Positions 5,486 through 7,051 of a stretch of DNA of 7,051 nucleotides are shown here, piece after piece (position 1 is the first letter of the stretch; every line of letters begins with the position of its first letter). The notes below the pieces were generated by a model, which was not told the origin of the DNA, searched no databases, and saw nothing but the letters and a program-made list of their open reading frames with translations. This stretch comes from an archaeon (GTDB lineage: Archaea > Nanobdellota > Nanobdellia > SCGC-AAA011-G17 > GW2011-AR17), in assembly GCA_023245975.1 (NCBI GenBank), contig JAHFJF010000048.1, forward strand, positions 1-7,051, given 5' to 3'. A program made the position numbers and the translations under genes.

Positions 5486-6226
5486 ATGGAGGGTGACAGA
5501 GTAGTCCTAGTCGGGCATACATTAATGTCCATGGTGCTTGTAGCATTAGCAATTATAGCATTTATAGAAAATAGCCGCGCGGCTTTCTTGGTATGGCTAT
5601 CATTGCTCATAATTTTCATAGCATTGCCAATAGTATTGCTAAGATTTGTGCCCAAATGGAAAAGGAGGCTTGAAATTGCTGAAAAAAATGCTGTGCAACA
5701 TAAAAAAGAAAAACTTCTTAAGAAAAAAGAACAAGCAAAAAACCCCGGGAAGCATAATATTAATTATTTCTCCGTTTTAATCCAAAAAATAAAAAATTTA
5801 TTCAAAAGAAAAGCCAAAGAACCAGTGGCACACCATAAACTTTCAATAAAGGGCATTAAGCACCATAAACTTCCAGAAACTGCAACAAAGGCAGCTGCCA
5901 CTAAAAGACAGGAAATTTATCAAGATAAAAAACCTGATTTAGAAAAGGAAAAGCAAGAAAATTATACTCAACTAGAAAAACCCAAACAAATAAAACTTGA
6001 AAAAGGAGAGCTAACAACATCTAACAAAGTAAAGACTGATTTTGATAGGATTGTAGATTATACGGAAGAGAAAAAGGAAGTATCAATCGGGGATGTTGCT
6101 AAACATTTCAATATTACCAAGGAAAAAGCCGAGCAATGGGCGAAGATACTAGAGGAGCATGACCTCATTAGGATTGTCTACCCTACATTTGGAGATGCAA
6201 AACTAAAAGCCAAAGGGGGGAAATAG
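5486..6226 (+). CDS. Membrane-anchored winged-helix protein next to pilus ATPase
   Basis: I do not recognise a named family. From ATG 5486 the protein is 246 aa; ATG 5462 would add eight residues but lies upstream of the predicted transcription start. Two transmembrane helices (about 7-27 and 32-54) are joined by a very short loop (ENSR), leaving the rest in the cytoplasm by the positive-inside rule. Residues 57-180 are highly basic and Lys/Glu-rich, probably coiled or disordered. They contain HHKLSIKGIK followed by HHKLP, a ten-residue repeat. Residues 184-243 look like a winged helix: a first helix (DFDRIVDYTEEK), then VSIGDVAKHFNITKEK with helix AEQWAKILEEHDLI, and a wing IRIVYPTFGDAKLKAK. 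It ends 2 nt before the ATPase gene, implying a shared job. It could be a membrane-bound transcription regulator, by analogy with crenarchaeal ArnR, or a structural adaptor for the ATPase. DNA binding is inferred, not shown. Confidence 0.75.
   Translation: MEGDRVVLVGHTLMSMVLVALAIIAFIENSRAAFLVWLSLLIIFIALPIVLLRFVPKWKRRLEIAEKNAVQHKKEKLLKKKEQAKNPGKHNINYFSVLIQKIKNLFKRKAKEPVAHHKLSIKGIKHHKLPETATKAAATKRQEIYQDKKPDLEKEKQENYTQLEKPKQIKLEKGELTTSNKVKTDFDRIVDYTEEKKEVSIGDVAKHFNITKEKAEQWAKILEEHDLIRIVYPTFGDAKLKAKGGK
5573..5584 (+). repeat. 12-bp GC palindrome between the two membrane helices
   Basis: AGCCGCGCGGCT is a perfect 12-bp palindrome in otherwise AT-rich coding DNA. It encodes Ser-Arg-Ala-Ala (AGC CGC GCG GCT) at the turn between the membrane helices. 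CGC and GCG look uncommon in this window. No loop is present, so it is more a protein-binding-type or chance palindrome than a hairpin. Confidence 0.4.
5831..5872 (+). repeat. In-frame 12-bp direct repeat in the basic linker
   Basis: CACCATAAACTT occurs at 5831-5842 and again at 5861-5872, with a 30-bp period. It encodes His-His-Lys-Leu twice, ten residues apart, in the Lys-rich linker of the winged-helix protein. This looks like a small internal duplication within a low-complexity region. Confidence 0.7.
6215..6220 (+). promoter_or_regulatory. G-rich ribosome site before the ATPase
   Basis: A run of six G ends 8 nt before ATG 6229, within the last codons of the upstream gene. It is an imperfect but plausible Shine-Dalgarno site. 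Confidence 0.4.
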
Positions 6227-6228
6227 GC

Positions 6229-7051
6229 ATGGCAGAAGAAAAACTTTCCAAGTACAACATCATTTGTGAAGGTGTTTCTGTGGAAATAAATGTAATTGGC
6301 CAAGGAAAAACCAAGAGATATATAGTTACACTCCCACAGTTTGAATTGCCTACACTAGCATTGCTGGATGGCATAAAGAGCAAATTAGTTCTTGAATTAG
6401 ACATATCAAACATAGAGATATTTGATCAGGTAGTAATTGACAGGCTTAAAAAACAGTTTATGAAACGCGCTGATGAACTAATCACAATTGAGATTCCAAC
6501 AGTTTCAAAAGATAGCAAGCTGCACATGATTTCAAGGCTCATTAGAGAAATGCTTGGCCTTGGCGAAATAGAATTCCTTCTTTCAGATGAGGGCCTTGAA
6601 GAGATTGTGATTAATTCATCTTTGGAATTCATTAGAATTTACCATAAAAAATTTGGGTGGCTTGAATCAAATATCAAGGTAGAGAATGAGAATCAGATAT
6701 TAAATTATTCAAACATAATTGCTAGGAGGGTCGGGAGGCAGATATCAACCTTGACTCCATTATTGGATGCACACCTTGTAACTGGTGACAGGGCAAATTC
6801 AGTTTTATTCCCAATATCTGGCAAAGGAAATACACTCACCATCAGGAAATTCGCAAGAGATCCATGGACAGTAGTTGACCTAATAAATAACTCAACAATC
6901 AGCATAGAAATATTTGCTTTAATTTGGCTTGCGGTAGAGTATGAAATGAATATAATCATTTCTGGAGGAACAGCTGCCGGAAAAACTAGTGTATTGAACA
7001 TTTGCATGTCATTTCTACCGCAGAATCATAGGGTTATAAGCATAGAAGACA
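6229..7051 (+). CDS. Type II/IV secretion system ATPase, 3' end cut by window edge
   Basis: This is the hexameric cytoplasmic ATPase that powers assembly or retraction of an archaeal type IV pilus-like filament (GspE/PilT/VirB11 family; archaeal TadA/FlaI-like). The window holds 274 codons plus one base. The N-terminal domain spans about residues 1-100. It is followed by the family linker (ISRLIREMLGLGEIEFLLSD, 101-120), a GLEEIVIN strand, and ARRVGRQISTLTPLLDAHL...GDRAN (165-190), where the family carries conserved arginines and the LD.....GDR signature. TIRKFARDPW (204-213) precedes the nucleotide-binding domain. Walker A is GGTAAGKTS (246-254), with Ala where Ser is more usual. ISIED at the very end is the start of the Asp-box strand. 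The Walker B and His box would lie beyond the right edge. It starts 2 nt after the winged-helix gene, in the same transcript. A FlaJ/TadC-like platform gene would be expected next. Confidence 0.95.
   Translation, partial: MAEEKLSKYNIICEGVSVEINVIGQGKTKRYIVTLPQFELPTLALLDGIKSKLVLELDISNIEIFDQVVIDRLKKQFMKRADELITIEIPTVSKDSKLHMISRLIREMLGLGEIEFLLSDEGLEEIVINSSLEFIRIYHKKFGWLESNIKVENENQILNYSNIIARRVGRQISTLTPLLDAHLVTGDRANSVLFPISGKGNTLTIRKFARDPWTVVDLINNSTISIEIFALIWLAVEYEMNIIISGGTAAGKTSVLNICMSFLPQNHRVISIED

Noticed and set aside
5831..5872. Direct repeat as a mobile element or CRISPR trace
   Set aside because: There are only two 12-bp copies, in frame, encoding the same four residues within a low-complexity linker; no array, terminal repeats or transposase are present.

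Overview
The window looks archaeal, most likely from a DPANN-type lineage (Woesearchaeota/Pacearchaeota-like). This is inference; no marker gene is present. The DNA is AT-rich. TATA boxes close to TTTAWATA lie about 25-30 bp ahead of the first codons of several transcription units. Several proteins carry class III (type IV prepilin-like) signal peptides with a K-G/A|Q cleavage site and Glu at mature position 5. The 139-aa pilin starts with a form (KKGQAAMEFLMTYGWAIL) that I associate from memory with DPANN genomes.

Layout. On the minus strand, a multi-spanning membrane protein runs off the left edge (361 to 1). Upstream of it on the same strand is a single-gene pilin unit (851-432) with its own TATA box, Shine-Dalgarno site and T-rich terminator. 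A 140-bp divergent intergenic region (852-991) separates it from a long plus-strand operon (992-5429). That operon has six tightly packed genes: a 407-aa pilin with two Ig-like domains and a Cys-rich C-terminus; a 124-aa class III minor pilin; a 340-aa pilin-like protein with a C-terminal beta-rich module; a 207-aa single-span anchored protein; a 137-aa pilin-like protein; and a 266-aa pilin-like protein with dense N-glycosylation sequons. Overlaps of 11, 11, 8 and 4 bp suggest translational coupling. A second plus-strand unit starts at a consensus TATA box (5448-5455). It encodes a 246-aa membrane-anchored protein with a C-terminal winged helix, then a type II/IV secretion (GspE/PilT/VirB11-like) ATPase. 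The window ends just after the ATPase Walker A region.

Together the genes form an archaeal type IV pilus-like surface filament locus. The 139-aa protein is a candidate major subunit. The six-gene operon would supply minor pilins, a tip or adhesin-like subunit and an accessory protein, and the ATPase would power assembly. The membrane platform (TadC/FlaJ-like) and prepilin peptidase are not in the window; the platform gene may lie just to the right. The two least familiar elements are the large Ig/Cys-rich pilin, a candidate cell-contact tip, and the membrane-bound winged-helix protein next to the ATPase, a possible regulator or adaptor.

First genes of units tend to have TATA boxes at leaderless distance (361, 992, probably 5486). 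Internal genes mostly have Shine-Dalgarno sites, and this helped to correct several starts. I saw no tRNA, rRNA, CRISPR array, insertion sequence or integrase.
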